Positions 22,452 through 33,436 of a stretch of DNA of 64,000 nucleotides are shown here, piece by piece. Position 1 is the first letter of the stretch, and each line of letters begins with the position of its first letter. Position numbers and translations under genes: made by a program. Origin of the DNA: Anthostomella pinea (taxonomy: Eukaryota; Ascomycota; Sordariomycetes; Xylariales; Xylariaceae); assembly GCA_963556695.1 (NCBI GenBank), contig CAUWAG010000012.1:62001-126000 (forward strand). The letters are read 5' to 3'. The notes under the pieces are model-generated. The model had not been told where the DNA came from and did not search any database. It saw only the letters and a list, made by a program, of their open reading frames with translations.

Positions 22452-23582
22452 TTATCGAGTTCTTTCATTGAAGCGGCTTAACAGGAAGTCGGCGAGAGCT
22501 GTATCACTCTCCCCGGTGAGTATCAGCTTGCTAAGCAGCTCACCAACAATCGCAGCGTTCGAGACCCCAGAGTGCATAACAGCAACGGTAAGCCCGTCCA
22601 GACCGGCCGGCCCCAGTATCGGCAGGCCATCATCAGGCGTTGGTCTGTACCCGACAGTGTAGTAATTAAACTCGAGCTCATCGCCCCCTGTCAACGTGCT
22701 TTGCAGCTTGGCGAAGAGCGCATCCGCAGTGGCCTGCGGATCGTCGCCGGGATCGCCCCCCGAGAACTCGGAGCCGGAAAGGATGCGGCCATCTAGCGTT
22801 TGACGGAGGTGTATCTCTTCTGCATTGACTATGCCGTTCAGCAATCTCTTCGATGTCGGTTTCGTGTTGATGAGTAGGCCCGCGGTGCCCGTCACTGGTA
22901 GTGTGATATTCTCTGTTGCCAGGAGTGCCACGCTGCCGACGCCTGCCGCGACGACGACGTGGTCCGCTTGCACCTCTCCGGCGGCCGTGATGACTCCGCT
23001 GATGCGCCCATCCTGCTTGAGGAAGCCCGTGACAGTGGTCTTCAGTAGTTCAGCACCTCTAGCCTCGGCATCGGATATCATTTGCCGTGCTGCAATATGG
23101 GCCTCGATTTGCCCTTCCTCAGCAACATAGAGTCCCCAGTCTGGAATGCTGTCTAACTCGAGCTCCGGCTCACGCTCGCGGATTTCAGTTTGCTCGACGC
23201 GGACAATATCGTAACCCCACGAAGAATGTTGCTTCTGGTAATCTTCGAGCTCCTCTGGGGACATATTCCAGTTCAGCGATCCGCTCCAGTGGATGGGCAG
23301 ACCGGGCAGCTCGTCGCCAATCTGCTTCCAGCGCTGAATGGAGCGATGACGAAACTCGTAGTAGAAGTCCGGATTTCCGTAGGCGGCGTTGATCCAGGCG
23401 AACGAGTTGGGCGTCGCCGTGCCGCCGATGTCTTCGGCGACGATGGTGACGTTCGTGTCGTGGGCGAGGTGCCACGCGATGGAGACACCGACGATGCCGC
23501 CGCCAACAACGACGACGTGTGGACTCGCTGCCTTGTTTTCTGCGGCCGATAGGGAGATCTGGGTGGCGGTAGGATATGACAT
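22452..23582 (-). CDS. FAD-dependent oxidoreductase of the DAO (D-amino-acid oxidase-like) family
   Basis: This is a single-exon enzyme of 376 residues. The N-terminal Rossmann motif is HVVVVGGGIVGVSIAWHLA, with the Gly-X-Gly-X-X-Gly dinucleotide fold at residues 27-32. It is followed by the FAD-binding GGTATPNSFAWINAAYGNP. The C-terminal part has TVGYRPTPDDGLPILGP and VMHSGVSNAAIVGELLSKLI, the usual end of DAO-family proteins. Relatives oxidise amino acids, sarcosine or glycine-type substrates, and the substrate cannot be told here. The start MSYPTATQISL at 23582 was chosen because the glycine motif then falls at a typical distance from the N-terminus, although the frame is open for 25 more codons. 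The 3' end converges on the repeat-protein gene. Confidence 0.88.
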   Translation of the reverse strand: MSYPTATQISLSAAENKAASPHVVVVGGGIVGVSIAWHLAHDTNVTIVAEDIGGTATPNSFAWINAAYGNPDFYYEFRHRSIQRWKQIGDELPGLPIHWSGSLNWNMSPEELEDYQKQHSSWGYDIVRVEQTEIREREPELELDSIPDWGLYVAEEGQIEAHIAARQMISDAEARGAELLKTTVTGFLKQDGRISGVITAAGEVQADHVVVAAGVGSVALLATENITLPVTGTAGLLINTKPTSKRLLNGIVNAEEIHLRQTLDGRILSGSEFSGGDPGDDPQATADALFAKLQSTLTGGDELEFNYYTVGYRPTPDDGLPILGPAGLDGLTVAVMHSGVSNAAIVGELLSKLILTGESDTALADFLLSRFNERTR

Positions 23583-24799
23583 GATGTGGAATGGAAGCGT
23601 GCCGTCTGATCTTTTCCTGTACAGAAGCAATACGCACGCCGAAGGGCTCGATGCCACAATAAAATCTGATCACGTCACTCTCACCGATGCCTATTCCGAT
23701 TACGAGCTATGCCGATGTCGCTGTGGCACCACCGTTTACCTTCCCGAAATAATAACTGGCTTGTCGGGATCCCCGCACCGAGGGTGCATATGTCAGATTC
23801 CCATGCCGTACTGCTCCTAATATGAGTCAGCCGGACATCCGGACATGTGCGGAGACCCTGCCGACAGTGCGCCGGGCGAGAAACACAAAAGGGGGACTGC
23901 TGCCAACGCAGAGCATTGAGCAGACTAAGGGACCCGGTTATCCCGCTGTATTCCAAAGCTCGGCGGTAACATCGTGACCTTGGCAACATCCCATCTAGAT
24001 CATCTCCTTACGCGGCCAGACAATACGGTGTACTGTTGACACCGTATGTCCCGAAGATGAAGTGTCGAGGACGCAAATTGCCTAGGTCGGACTGGAAATT
24101 ATGTAAGTGACCTTCTGTGGATCAAGGGGCGATAAGACGGGGGTGGTGAAGAGAATTGCGCAGCCGGAAGAGGAGATTCTGATGAGCTGCTGTATCAGGC
24201 AAATACATAAGAAAACTTGCAGTCTGAGAACTGTATGGAATCGTGAGCAGAGCGATAGCTTTGCTATACTTGTCAATTCCCGTAAGCTCGTGGCTTTACC
24301 GGCAGAACTTGCTCCTATACTCTTGGAAGTGTGCGTCAACACTGCAGACCCCGGCAATGCCCACGTCGAACGGCTCAAACAATAACCCATAGGAGCACAG
24401 GTACCCGGCAAGTATGCTCAGAGAACCTGGGTGGGAAGCCCCCCGATCGGCACGCATTCCCTGCAAAACATATTCTGACGACCTGCCACTTTCAACACTG
24501 CGACTCTGGCCAAGAAGAAATACCAACGTAGCCCGAACCCTGGACATCAGCAGGCATCTCAAGTAAGAACATAAAACACCATCGAAAACTAAAGCACGGC
24601 CTGTCACAAATGGCGCCCTCATGGAGCACAAGAAGAGTACTACACGCGCAACCCCGTCCGTTCACCTGACCAATACGTTACGGCCTATATTCGACTTCTG
24701 GATCCGCGGCTCAAGACTATTCCTAGCCTCTTCGTCCTCGCAGGCCGTCGAGGGTGGCTTTGGACGTGGAGTATATACCTAGTTACAGGTATCTCATCA
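23583..24799. other. intergenic region with unidentified coding-like pieces
   Basis: No supported gene is visible. A plus-strand stretch near 24625-24790 reads smoothly (for example SPDQYVTAYIRLLDPRLK), but it lacks a start, a partner exon or a domain I know. The region near 24000-24450 is without features. Confidence 0.35.
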
Positions 24800-25388
24800 G
24801 CATATGAAACAAGGGAGCGCCCTCTGTCGTGGCGGCTCACAATTCTGGGGTTCCCCACGATGCCGAGCCGACTCAACTACGCGCCCTCGAGTCCCGGCCT
24901 GCGACGTGGGTTGCTCCTGCTTAATCATAGCCGCCAACTCAGAACGCGAGCACATCCAGACACCGCGGTAATCGACACCAGTAATTCGGTCGAAATCATC
25001 GAGGCTGGTCTCCGTGACGCGCTGATGCGAGCCCGTCACGCCGGCACATTGACGGCATAGTCGATGCGGCGGAACGCGGCTACGACGGCGTCAAAGAAGG
25101 TCACGAAGGCTGAGTCGGAGATTTCGCCGGAGACGGCCCGCACTTCCACGGCGAGGTGCGGTGAGGTGATCTCGTCGCGGACGGCGTTGGGGAGACCTGC
25201 GTTGAAGTCCGTGTTGGCGATGCGGGTTGCTGCGGCGAAGTCCCTCGCTACCCCTGATCCGATGCCTGTAGGTCGTAGTGAGCTTAGAAGCGGCAGTGTA
25301 GAGTAAAGGGATGAGAGCTTCCGGGCTTACCTTTGCCTGCGGCGCCGGTGACGACGGGGACTCCCGGAAAAGGGGTTTCTTTAGACAT
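24800..25388 (-). pseudogene. broken short-chain dehydrogenase/reductase
   Basis: Reading on the minus strand from the ATG at 25388, MSKETPFPGVPVVTGAAGK is followed by an intron of about 70 bases and then GIGSGVARDFAAATRIA, which together give the family TGxxxGIG nucleotide motif. It continues to FFDAVVAAFRRIDYAVN, where a one-base loss shifts the frame. The expected CAGVTGSHQRV continues in the next frame through SLDDFDRITGVDYRGVWMCS. A second shift falls near 24875, where SRLGIVGNPRIVS takes over in another frame. The catalytic Tyr-X-X-X-Lys region is not recognisable beyond that. The gene is therefore a truncated, frameshifted relic, barring sequence errors. Confidence 0.7.
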
Positions 25389-25871
25389 CGCGAGGCGTGA
25401 GATACGAGGACGATGTTGAGTAATCACGACCGGTCAGAAGTAGCTCATCGTAGTGTAAGGTACTTACCACGTCGTCCCGAGAGCCTCTTACCGAATGGTA
25501 CTTCCGTGCGGAGAAGTGGTCTGGATCCCGGGTCCAGATCAGGGGCGGCTGCCGAGTGGGGCCGGCTTCTGAACCGACGGCAGAAACGAGGATTCCTGAC
25601 CCAATGGTCGACGGCTCAACTCGATGCAAAAGCGAACTTCCAATTGGCAAACTCATATGCTACAGGATTACGAGGCTCGTGACTATTCAAACATCATTCA
25701 AATTTTCCCTTTTTCAACCACAGTCCCAGTGTCGCCAACAACTGACTACCGAAGACTAATCCAACGCCAAGAAACGCCTGTATCGTCAGGATGCCTAGGT
25801 ATATATCTACAGGGTACTGCACCAAGCCTCTCATCTCAAAATACCAGCGTCGTACTGCCAATCCCAGTCTT

Positions 25872-27483
25872 CTACATCCACAAGGCGAGTTTTCCGGATC
25901 CAGTACCTCCCGCGACCCAATTGTGGGTGGGGTGGAACTCGGCAACAGCGGGAACTGCAGTGATCCCGTCGCCTTCCAACTGACCCAGCTGCTTGCCGTT
26001 ATAGTCATAAATGTCGACAAATCGATTCATGTTGGCAATCGCGAACTTGTCCACGCCATCCGAAGGATTGACCTGCCATTGAGGCTTCAAGATTGTGACC
26101 CATCTGCCAGTCTGATTATTGTGAGGAATCGTATGGGAGGGTGTCATTTCGTCCTCAGAGATGTCATGGCCGGTCTTCCACTTCGAAGCTCCCGACATGT
26201 CGAAGACCTTGATGGTGTCATCGTAGGAGGACGTGGCAAGGTGTCCACCGCGGCTCCATGACGCGTGCGAGACGGAGAGCCGCGAATGATGCTCCCCCAG
26301 AAGTGAGGGGTGCCGGAGCTCCCCCTTGCCCTTTATGTTTCGCATGTCCCAAATCTTCAAGGTCCGATCGAGACTGGCCGTGGCGACTAGATGAGGGAGT
26401 AGCGGGTGCAGTGAGAATCCTCCAATCTTCTGCTCCGTCAGACCCCAAATCTCGGCCTTCTCCTTGGAGCGTCGATCGACTCGACCGATCCCGCCTTCCA
26501 AGGTGGAGAAGATGATGGTGTCCTTGGCCTCCTGGGATATGTCGAGACAAGTGATCCCCAGATCCTCGCTCTCGTCGCTTGGCTGCCAAATCTGGCTACT
26601 AACTTGTTTCTGCAAGTCCAAGCATCGGATTGAAGAGTCATAAGATGATGTGATTACGGAATTGGAATCAAAGATAGGAACCTTTATCGAGGATATCGTT
26701 CTGGTATGAACTTCGAATGCGCCGATTTGGGGAAGCGGGATTCTGACATCTTCATCGTCATCGTCGTAGTCTGGCGTCTGCTGTGACCCATCAAAAAAGC
26801 CCAAAGTCCCTTTCTTATCGCCGGCAATAACAATTGGTTTTTCCTTGATTGGGTGAAACGTCAGAGCATAGATGCGCTCCGGGGTGAGTTTGATATCTGA
26901 CATATCGTTAGTCCACAGGGCCCAAAGCCATCCGATAATCATCCCACCACGACTTACCGTTCGGTTGCCATCCGGCGTACAAACTCAGCTCGTCCATACC
27001 CTTTCGCAAAGTCTTCAACTGTTCATCAGAAGAATCCTTGACATCATCTTCGGTAAACGTTCGAACTCCTGGCTGGGCCCCTTGAACGAAATTTGCAAGT
27101 GCGCCGGTGCTTGAGTATCTCTGACCTTCGATTTGAAGATCCGATAAGACAAGATCGCCAGCCGTCCGAGCCCGTTTCGACTCGCGTGGACGCAATTCGA
27201 GCGGGATGTCCTCGAGTTTTGTAGGGGTACCATTGGACTCGGAATCTGCGCCAGAGAGCCGCGCACTTTGTCGGGTCTGTCGAGTAGGCATGACACGGGT
27301 TCGCGGTGATGGCTCAGTCGCCTTCCTCTTCCTTGGGGTGGTGGTGGCGGCGGCGGGCCTGGGAGCTGGAGCTGCGGCCCTACGCATATTCGCAGCCACT
27401 TCCGCCGTGTCCTTCAAGAGCTTGGCATTACTCGCAACATTGGCTCTCCTGCGGGCCTCGAAGGCGCTGAGTTCGGGAGCCAT
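25872..27483 (-). CDS. cmr1: WD40-repeat DNA damage-binding protein Cmr1 (WDR76 family)
   Basis: This nuclear WD40 protein is linked in yeast to DNA damage, replication stress and protein quality-control foci. Two exons, 27483-26958 and 26896-25872, give about 516 residues. The N-terminal third is basic and disordered, with PRKRKATEPSPRTRV, and carries the family element WQPN joined by splicing to DIKLTPERIYALTFHP. WD-type blades follow, for example VIAGDKKGTLGFFDG, VITSSYDSSIRCLD, LVATASLDRTLKIWDMRN and LATSSYDDTIKVFD. The final NWVAGGTGSGKLALWM is cut close to the end as is usual for the family. The gene is divergent from the Mtf2-like gene across about 720 bases. Confidence 0.93.
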
Positions 27484-28206
27484 GATTTATAACACCAAGA
27501 TGTGACGTTGAGCTGGCAAAAAAACAACAACGAGAAGATGGGCTCACGAGCCAGCTTGCGCCGTTGCCAGTGATGGAGTGGGGGGTGGGGAGTGTTCAAG
27601 GTGGTGATAGTTGGTGGTGTTGAGTCTGGGTTCGGAATGTTCCAATGCACACGAGAGGATGGCGGGTGATGACGGCGACAAGCGAACGGGCGTTGCACCT
27701 TGCTTCCGCGATTGTATGCGACACTGTACACAGGTGTCGCAAGAAACGCCAAAGAAGGTGCAGAGAAGCGCGTGTGATGAGATATCGAGGGCGATGTTGA
27801 GATAGGGGTACTCGCCTCGGGAATCGTTCAAGAAAGATTATGATGAGAATGTGGCAGTACCCACGCCACCTGGTATCGCGACGGGGGAAAATGGAAAATG
27901 ACGATAACGAAGTCAATTAACGCGAAAGCCAGTCGCCGACGCGACTTGCAACTTGCAGGCATCACAATCACGCTAAAGAGGATGCCTCGGGAAGCCAGGG
28001 GGTGATCAGTTAAGATCCATTATCGATAAGACACTATCTACAGGTACGTACCTACCCTGGAGCTCTCGTTGAAATTTCGCGTCTTCGTCTCTGCATCGCC
28101 AACACGATTCATAGCCTCTCCTTTGCGCCTACCTTTTCCCACGTATTTCTTTAAATTGTCTCTTGTGCCCTGGATACATCGTCTACATAATTGGTCTTCT
28201 TCACGC
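27484..28206. other. divergent promoter region of cmr1 and the Mtf2-like gene
   Basis: These 720 bases lie between divergent starts. They hold no supported gene. The Mtf2-like frame is open for part of this region (upstream to 28069), so the true start of that gene may lie slightly upstream of the one chosen. Confidence 0.5.
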
Positions 28207-29628
28207 ATGTTCCGTACGATACCCATCCGTCATAGTCCCATCGCCATGTCTTCTACGCTGCTGCCCTTCCTCTACCAGACGAGAACCATCCTGCGAGTGT
28301 CTCCTCGAGCCCCTACCAGCCTTGCGCGCTCACTGCATGCGACGTGCAGGTTAAGAGCAGGGAATGACATACCCTTCGCCACCGACGTGCCCGGGGAGGA
28401 CATACCCATCGAGGGCGAGGAAACCACTCCCTCAGAGACCACTGGGACCACTGGCCGGGGGACCATTACCCCGTCGGAGCGACAGGTCTTTGCGCGCATC
28501 TTCGCTGACATCAAGGCCCGCGGCCTCAAGCCAACCCTGCAGGAGGGCGTCGCCGAGCCGTCACCTGTCGCTGCGCGATCAGCCATGCTCATCATGCAGC
28601 AGGCAGCCCACGACGCCGGCCAATCCCGCCCTGCCACCGTCACTGCCCCCGGCCTCCTCGCCGGAGCTGCCAGGGATCGCAACAAAGCCCTCCTGCGCTT
28701 CCCCGCCGGCCTTCGAGCCGCCGCGCGCAAGGCACTCGATACCATCGAGCACCAGGCCCCAGCCATGCACCCACACGAGGCTAAAACACGGGAGGAGGAT
28801 GGCTTGGCTGACGAGGGCTGGGAGGAGCCCGCCCACACCTTTGGCCGCAGTCTGGAAGTCGAGGCCAAGAGATACCCCGAAAGAAATCGAATTGAGGGTT
28901 TGATCACCGGCGCCCAGACTGACTTTGAACTGTGGGATATCCTGGAGAAGGAGGTCTTCATCATGCCGGCTAGATTGGGTATTGCCAAGAGCGTGTCGAC
29001 TCCCGACCAGGAGCAAGCTGAGACACTCTCCAAGAGGCAGCTCAAGAAGCAATCGAAGAAGAAGCCTAAGAAGGTCAAGGCTGCGATACACGACGATGCG
29101 GCTGATGCATCTGGAATCGCGGAAGCCTCAGAGACGATCGCAGAATCGGACGACACTGATCCCAGCAAATTGAACTTCTACATCCACGGTCCGCTCTATC
29201 CCGCATACCTTCTACTGGCTCTTCGTCGGCTCGATACCGCATTTCACGCCTCGTCGCCGTTTGTGTTCTCCATCTTGCCGCGTATCAAGGAGCTGGGCTT
29301 GGAGTCTTATGTACTGGGCGTGTCTACGCCGTTCTACAACGAATTGCTCGAGATCTACTGGAATCGCCGTGGCGACCTGTCAGGCATGCTCGACCTGCTG
29401 GAGGAGATGCGACATTGCGGGCTGTATTTCGACGCGCAGACCGCATCCATCTTGAACCAGGTCGACTTGAGTGTCCACGAGCTGGCCGGGGCGAAGAGCC
29501 CTAGCCAATTTGGTAGGGCCATCATGGAGATGCCCGAGTACGAGCAAGCTCAACGCGCGCGCATACGACACTGGCATAGAGCTGTGGACATGTCGATCAA
29601 GCAGAGGCAAGATGACGTTGGATACTAG
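28207..29628 (+). CDS. mitochondrial Mtf2/Nam1-like protein
   Basis: This is a single-exon protein of about 473 residues. The N-terminus LARSLHATCRLRAG is basic and hydroxylated, like a mitochondrial targeting presequence. The C-terminal half has the Mtf2-type domain: GPLYPAYLLLALRRLDTAFH, then FVFSILPRIKELGLESYVLG, STPFYNELLEIYWNRRGDL and LLEEMRHCGLYFDAQTASIL. In yeast, Mtf2/Nam1 supports processing and translation of mitochondrial mRNAs through the mitochondrial RNA polymerase. A Lys-rich segment (about residues 275-300) precedes the domain. Start choice is uncertain: ATG 28246 also gives a good presequence. Confidence 0.75.
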   Translation: MFRTIPIRHSPIAMSSTLLPFLYQTRTILRVSPRAPTSLARSLHATCRLRAGNDIPFATDVPGEDIPIEGEETTPSETTGTTGRGTITPSERQVFARIFADIKARGLKPTLQEGVAEPSPVAARSAMLIMQQAAHDAGQSRPATVTAPGLLAGAARDRNKALLRFPAGLRAAARKALDTIEHQAPAMHPHEAKTREEDGLADEGWEEPAHTFGRSLEVEAKRYPERNRIEGLITGAQTDFELWDILEKEVFIMPARLGIAKSVSTPDQEQAETLSKRQLKKQSKKKPKKVKAAIHDDAADASGIAEASETIAESDDTDPSKLNFYIHGPLYPAYLLLALRRLDTAFHASSPFVFSILPRIKELGLESYVLGVSTPFYNELLEIYWNRRGDLSGMLDLLEEMRHCGLYFDAQTASILNQVDLSVHELAGAKSPSQFGRAIMEMPEYEQAQRARIRHWHRAVDMSIKQRQDDVGY

Positions 29629-30567
29629 GCTTGTTCTTACCACCAATAAATGTACAACATCTCGACCTGTCGAGGCAATGAAGTCTCCCCACATACGAAC
29701 TCCACTTGTTTCTTCCATTTTCATGTCGTATCCCTTGCGATATCCCGGGATCTGAACCTACCTTAGTCTGCTCCGATTCTTATAACTGCAATTCTTGGAC
29801 TGCAATGGCCCTGAACCCAACGGCTACTTGATAAAGCGTTCGGCTTGAGGCTGCACAATTTTGCAAGTTTGTCTGTATTGAGAGAAGAACTTTCCGGATA
29901 CAAATTGTTCCCTAACCTGACTGGTCCGCGGATCTCGTCGCTCGTAACACGGAATGGCAGCGGCTCTTCGTCTCGCTACCAGACCGTACATCCTTACAGC
30001 TGTTTGTGACGTTCGCTGACCAGGTATAAAGCAGGAAGGCAGATCGTCACCGATCCAACGACAATTGGCGGCATATCACAAATGCCCCGGCCTGCATGAT
30101 CTCTGCGTACTGCCCGTTCCCGCAGCTATCCGAGATCTGTGTGGTATTCTCTGCGGAGGCTCTGGTCCCGGTGTGAATCTTCGCTTCTGCGATGCCACTG
30201 GTGGGACATTCGAAACGCCTCCAATGGGACTTTCCGGTGCCCGGAACGGTTCGGCATATGCTTAAATGGTAGCGTGGGCTGGCGCCCTGCTGTTCCTGAC
30301 ATGGGCACTATACGAGATGTCCCTTGAGTGCTTTCATGTCTGCAAGAGGCAGGACAGGAACCAGTGGTCCAGTCATCGGAATAGACAGCGCGGTGGGCGG
30401 GTGGCATAGTATATGGCTTCGGCTATGCATCTGAAGGTGATCGGAATACCAAGGTTTACCAGTTTCCGGGGGAAACCTGGGAGATATATGTATATATCAC
30501 TGTCGATCTCCCTTGTAAATATCTAATATTTCCTAGCCTGCTGTCGTAGATCTCTCAGCTATTCAAG
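29629..30567. other. intergenic region upstream of the CE12 esterase
   Basis: These 940 bases contain no supported gene. The last 100 bases look like a promoter, with a TATA-like element near 30491. Confidence 0.5.
30484..30498 (+). promoter_or_regulatory. TATA-like element upstream of the esterase gene
   Basis: An alternating AT stretch (TATATGTATATATC) lies about 75 bases before the ATG of the rhamnogalacturonan acetylesterase. The spacing fits a core promoter, although AT runs of this kind are common. Confidence 0.3.
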
Positions 30568-31985
30568 ATGCAGCTCTCCACGCAGTTCTACTTGCCATTG
30601 TGCCTGCTGCAGCTTCTAGGAAGCGTGCAGGCAGGGGTGACCGTCCATCTGGTCGGCGACTCCACCATGGCGAAGGACGGAGGCGGCTCGGGAACCGAAG
30701 GCTGGGGCCAGTTCCTTCAGTACAGTTTTCCAGACAGCTACGTCGTCAGCAATGCCGCGATTGGAGGCAGGTCTGCACGCTCGTTCACCAGAGAAGGACG
30801 GTTCCAGGCCATCGCAGATGTCGTCCAGGCAGGGGACTGGGTCGTCGTCGAGTTTAGACACAACGACGGGGGCTCGCTGACGCCAACTGACAATGGGCGG
30901 ACTGATTGCTATGGGGACGGAACTCAGACTTGCGCGACGGTGAATGAGCTCTCCCTTGATTCGTCAAGCCTGTGGACGTGTGTTACTGACGGCATGTATG
31001 CAGACGTACGATGGGGTCGCGGAAACGGTTTTGACGTACCCTGCGTATTACAAGAACGCCGCCAGTTTGTTCCTCGCCAAGGGCGCGAAGGTGATTCTGA
31101 GTTCGGCTACACCGAACAACATCTGCGAAAGTGGAACTTGCAGTTGGTTCGTATACCGATTTTTATTGGCGTTGTGATCATGGAGAAGTTTTCCCTGCGG
31201 CACACCTACCGACCTGCCTTCTAGACTCCCACCTCTTTGGCTTGTTCCCGTCCCACCTGTCGTCGCTCTTGGAAATCATCGAGAAATTCAGAGAGCACAG
31301 TAGAGTTACTGACATGTGAATGATACCAGGGGGCCTTCGAGATTTGACTATTACGCATGGTAAGCAAAGCAACAAGGATACGGTGAACGGAAAGGACGTC
31401 CCTGACCAGTTACCCCAGGTTCGCGGCATCTCAGTTGGGTGGCACGACGGCTGGTGTCTATCACGTGGCCCATGGCGAGTATGCTGGTATGTACACCCTA
31501 ACCGACAGGTCCTTCTCAAGAGTTCAGGTCATCATTTTGCCCGTATTCGAGGCTTGTCTGGACTGGGCTTGCTTCTGCCCGAAATTACCATGACCCCATC
31601 ATGTACTGACCATCTACTCCTACAGCGCAAGTTATGACGAACTTGGGCGTTACAACCGTGGATACCTACTACCCCATTGACCGTAAGTCCACTCTTCCAT
31701 CGATACTTCTTGCCCAACATGCCCGTTTTGCCCTTTTCGAGAAGCAGGTCATGCGTTCAGATCGAGCTCCGAAGTCGACCACCTCATGAGAATAGTGTCA
31801 CTAACCATGCGACCTCAGACACCCACACATCGCCAGCCGGCGCAAACATGATGGCAGGAGCATTCGTGCTGGGCCTCAAGTGCGGAACCTCGGCGTTGGG
31901 TCAGGCAGCGGTGAACACGACGGCTTCACTTACGGTGTCCTTTTACGGGCCCTGCATCGCGTTCAACAGTTCCATACCGGTTTGA
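30568..31985 (+). CDS. rhamnogalacturonan acetylesterase (CE12, SGNH hydrolase), secreted
   Basis: This enzyme removes acetyl groups from rhamnogalacturonan I in pectin, outside the cell. Six exons (30568-30939, 31004-31146, 31331-31360, 31419-31486, 31626-31682, 31819-31985) give about 278 residues. A signal peptide ends near SVQA (residue 22). Block I is [10 protein letters not shown] with the nucleophile Ser32. Block II is [12 protein letters not shown]. Block [12 protein letters not shown], carries the Asp and His of the triad and is formed only when exons 5 and 6 are joined. Block III reads [10 protein letters not shown], so Arg97 stands where family members have Gly (FGHND), while Asn99 of the oxyanion hole is kept. 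That change may harm activity. Two exons are tiny (30 and 57 bases). Confidence 0.85.
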
Positions 31986-32248
31986 ATGCTGGAAACGGGG
32001 ATCCGCAAGGGGTAAAGGAGAGTTCCCTGTGTATATTGATGAACCTCGAGAGACCACTGCGTGTTGCGGCGAGGCAAGTGCCTAATGAAGTCACATACAT
32101 TGCGTCGTGTGCTGGATGAACGGCTCCGACATGGTCTCATCCCCCATGTGACTAGAATCTGGAGCCCAAGCCGTGTTCGTCGTGTAGTAGACGTCGAAAG
32201 CCGAACCCCTCTCTGGGCCTAGGTCTAAGTCATTGTCTCTGTATCCGA
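31986..32248. other. convergent intergenic region
   Basis: This short gap separates the 3' ends of the esterase gene and the short-chain dehydrogenase gene. No gene is visible. Confidence 0.5.
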
Positions 32249-33436
32249 TCATCCAAGTTTCAGCCCAGCAATCTCCTTCTCACTCCACTCCCACAAGCGC
32301 CTCGCCAGCTCCATGTTCTCCCCCTCTCTCATCAGACTGGCAGCCTGCCCCACAGGCGTATAGAACTGCCCGGGCTTCAGGTTCTCCTTCCGCGTCGTCG
32401 ACGCCCACAGCATGTTGCACGCGCCCTGCTCGGGCGTCATCAGGCCCTGCGGGTTGGTGACGTAGACGATCATACGGTTTGCGAACGACAGGTTGTCGAC
32501 TAGACCCGTCTTGACGGTGCCTGGGTGCAGGACTACGCTGGTGATGGTTGGGTGGCGGCGGGCTAGCTCTTTGGTTGTGAGGATGTTGGCTAGCTTGGAC
32601 TGTTGGACGGCTGCGGGTTAGCCTCTATGTGTCATTGGGGAGTTGCCATGGTTCAATATGGGAGACCAAGTTCTAGAGTCAAGATTTGGGGGGTATGAAG
32701 CATGGTGTCAGGGCCAACACCGTGACATGATGAAGGACTGCGCAACTGACCTGTCCGTATCGAACCCACGTATTCCTATCTTCCTGCTTCGACTTGAGCG
32801 TATCGAATATGATGCCGCCTTTGGGATGGAGCCCATAACCCAGAGAGGTGAGGGCGACATATCGCACGTCGGGATCTGGCTGCTTCGCCGTACGAAGCAT
32901 GATCGGCAGCATCAGGGCCAGAAGCGTAAAGTTTCCCACTGAACACATCAAAAGTCAGCGACTCGTGCTCATTGATGAAAGGCCAAAGGGAGGCAGGACA
33001 CACTGTGACTCGTCCCAAACTGGATCTCGTATCCGTCGACCGTAGTCTCCGCCGGCACGGCCATCAGGCCAGCCGAGGCAATGAACACATCCAGACGATC
33101 GCTGTGGAATCTCTCTGCGGCCTTGACTATGGATGCGCGGGAGCCGAAGTCGCACTCCAGGAAGGTCATGCCGACCGAGGCGTCGATGGCCTTCAGTTCC
33201 GAGATGATGGCGTCGGCGCTCTTCTGGTTGCGGCCGGTGAAGTAGAGATGGGCGGGCTTGTGCTTGGCTAGCTCCTTCAGCGTCTCTTTCCCGAGCCCGG
33301 CGGTTCCTGTTGTCGTGTCAGTTGTGTGAAGGGAGCGAGTATATGATGCAGGAGAGTCCTTACCGCCTGTGATAAGGAATACCTTGCCCTGAAGACTAGG
33401 GATCTCGGTCTCTGGGTTGAAGTTGACCTTCACCAT
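32249..33436 (-). CDS. short-chain dehydrogenase/reductase
   Basis: Four exons on the minus strand (33436-33364, 33306-33004, 32938-32751, 32599-32249) give about 304 residues. The nucleotide-binding loop ITGGTAGLGKETLKEL is split by the first intron. Other family marks are ECDFGSRASIVKAAERF (the Asp of the adenine pocket), DVFIASAGLMAVP (the NNAG-type motif with Ser-Ala) and the catalytic YGQSKLANIL with Tyr and Lys four apart, rebuilt by the third intron. The product resembles the retinol dehydrogenase or WW-domain oxidoreductase-like SDR group common in fungi. The substrate is unknown. The third intron is long for this window (151 bases). Confidence 0.88.

Noticed and set aside
14796..25388. 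Possible secondary-metabolite cluster (lactamase-fold enzyme, FAD oxidoreductase, dehydrogenase, membrane protein)
   Set aside because: No polyketide synthase, peptide synthetase or terpene synthase, no transcription factor, and two members are pseudogenes.
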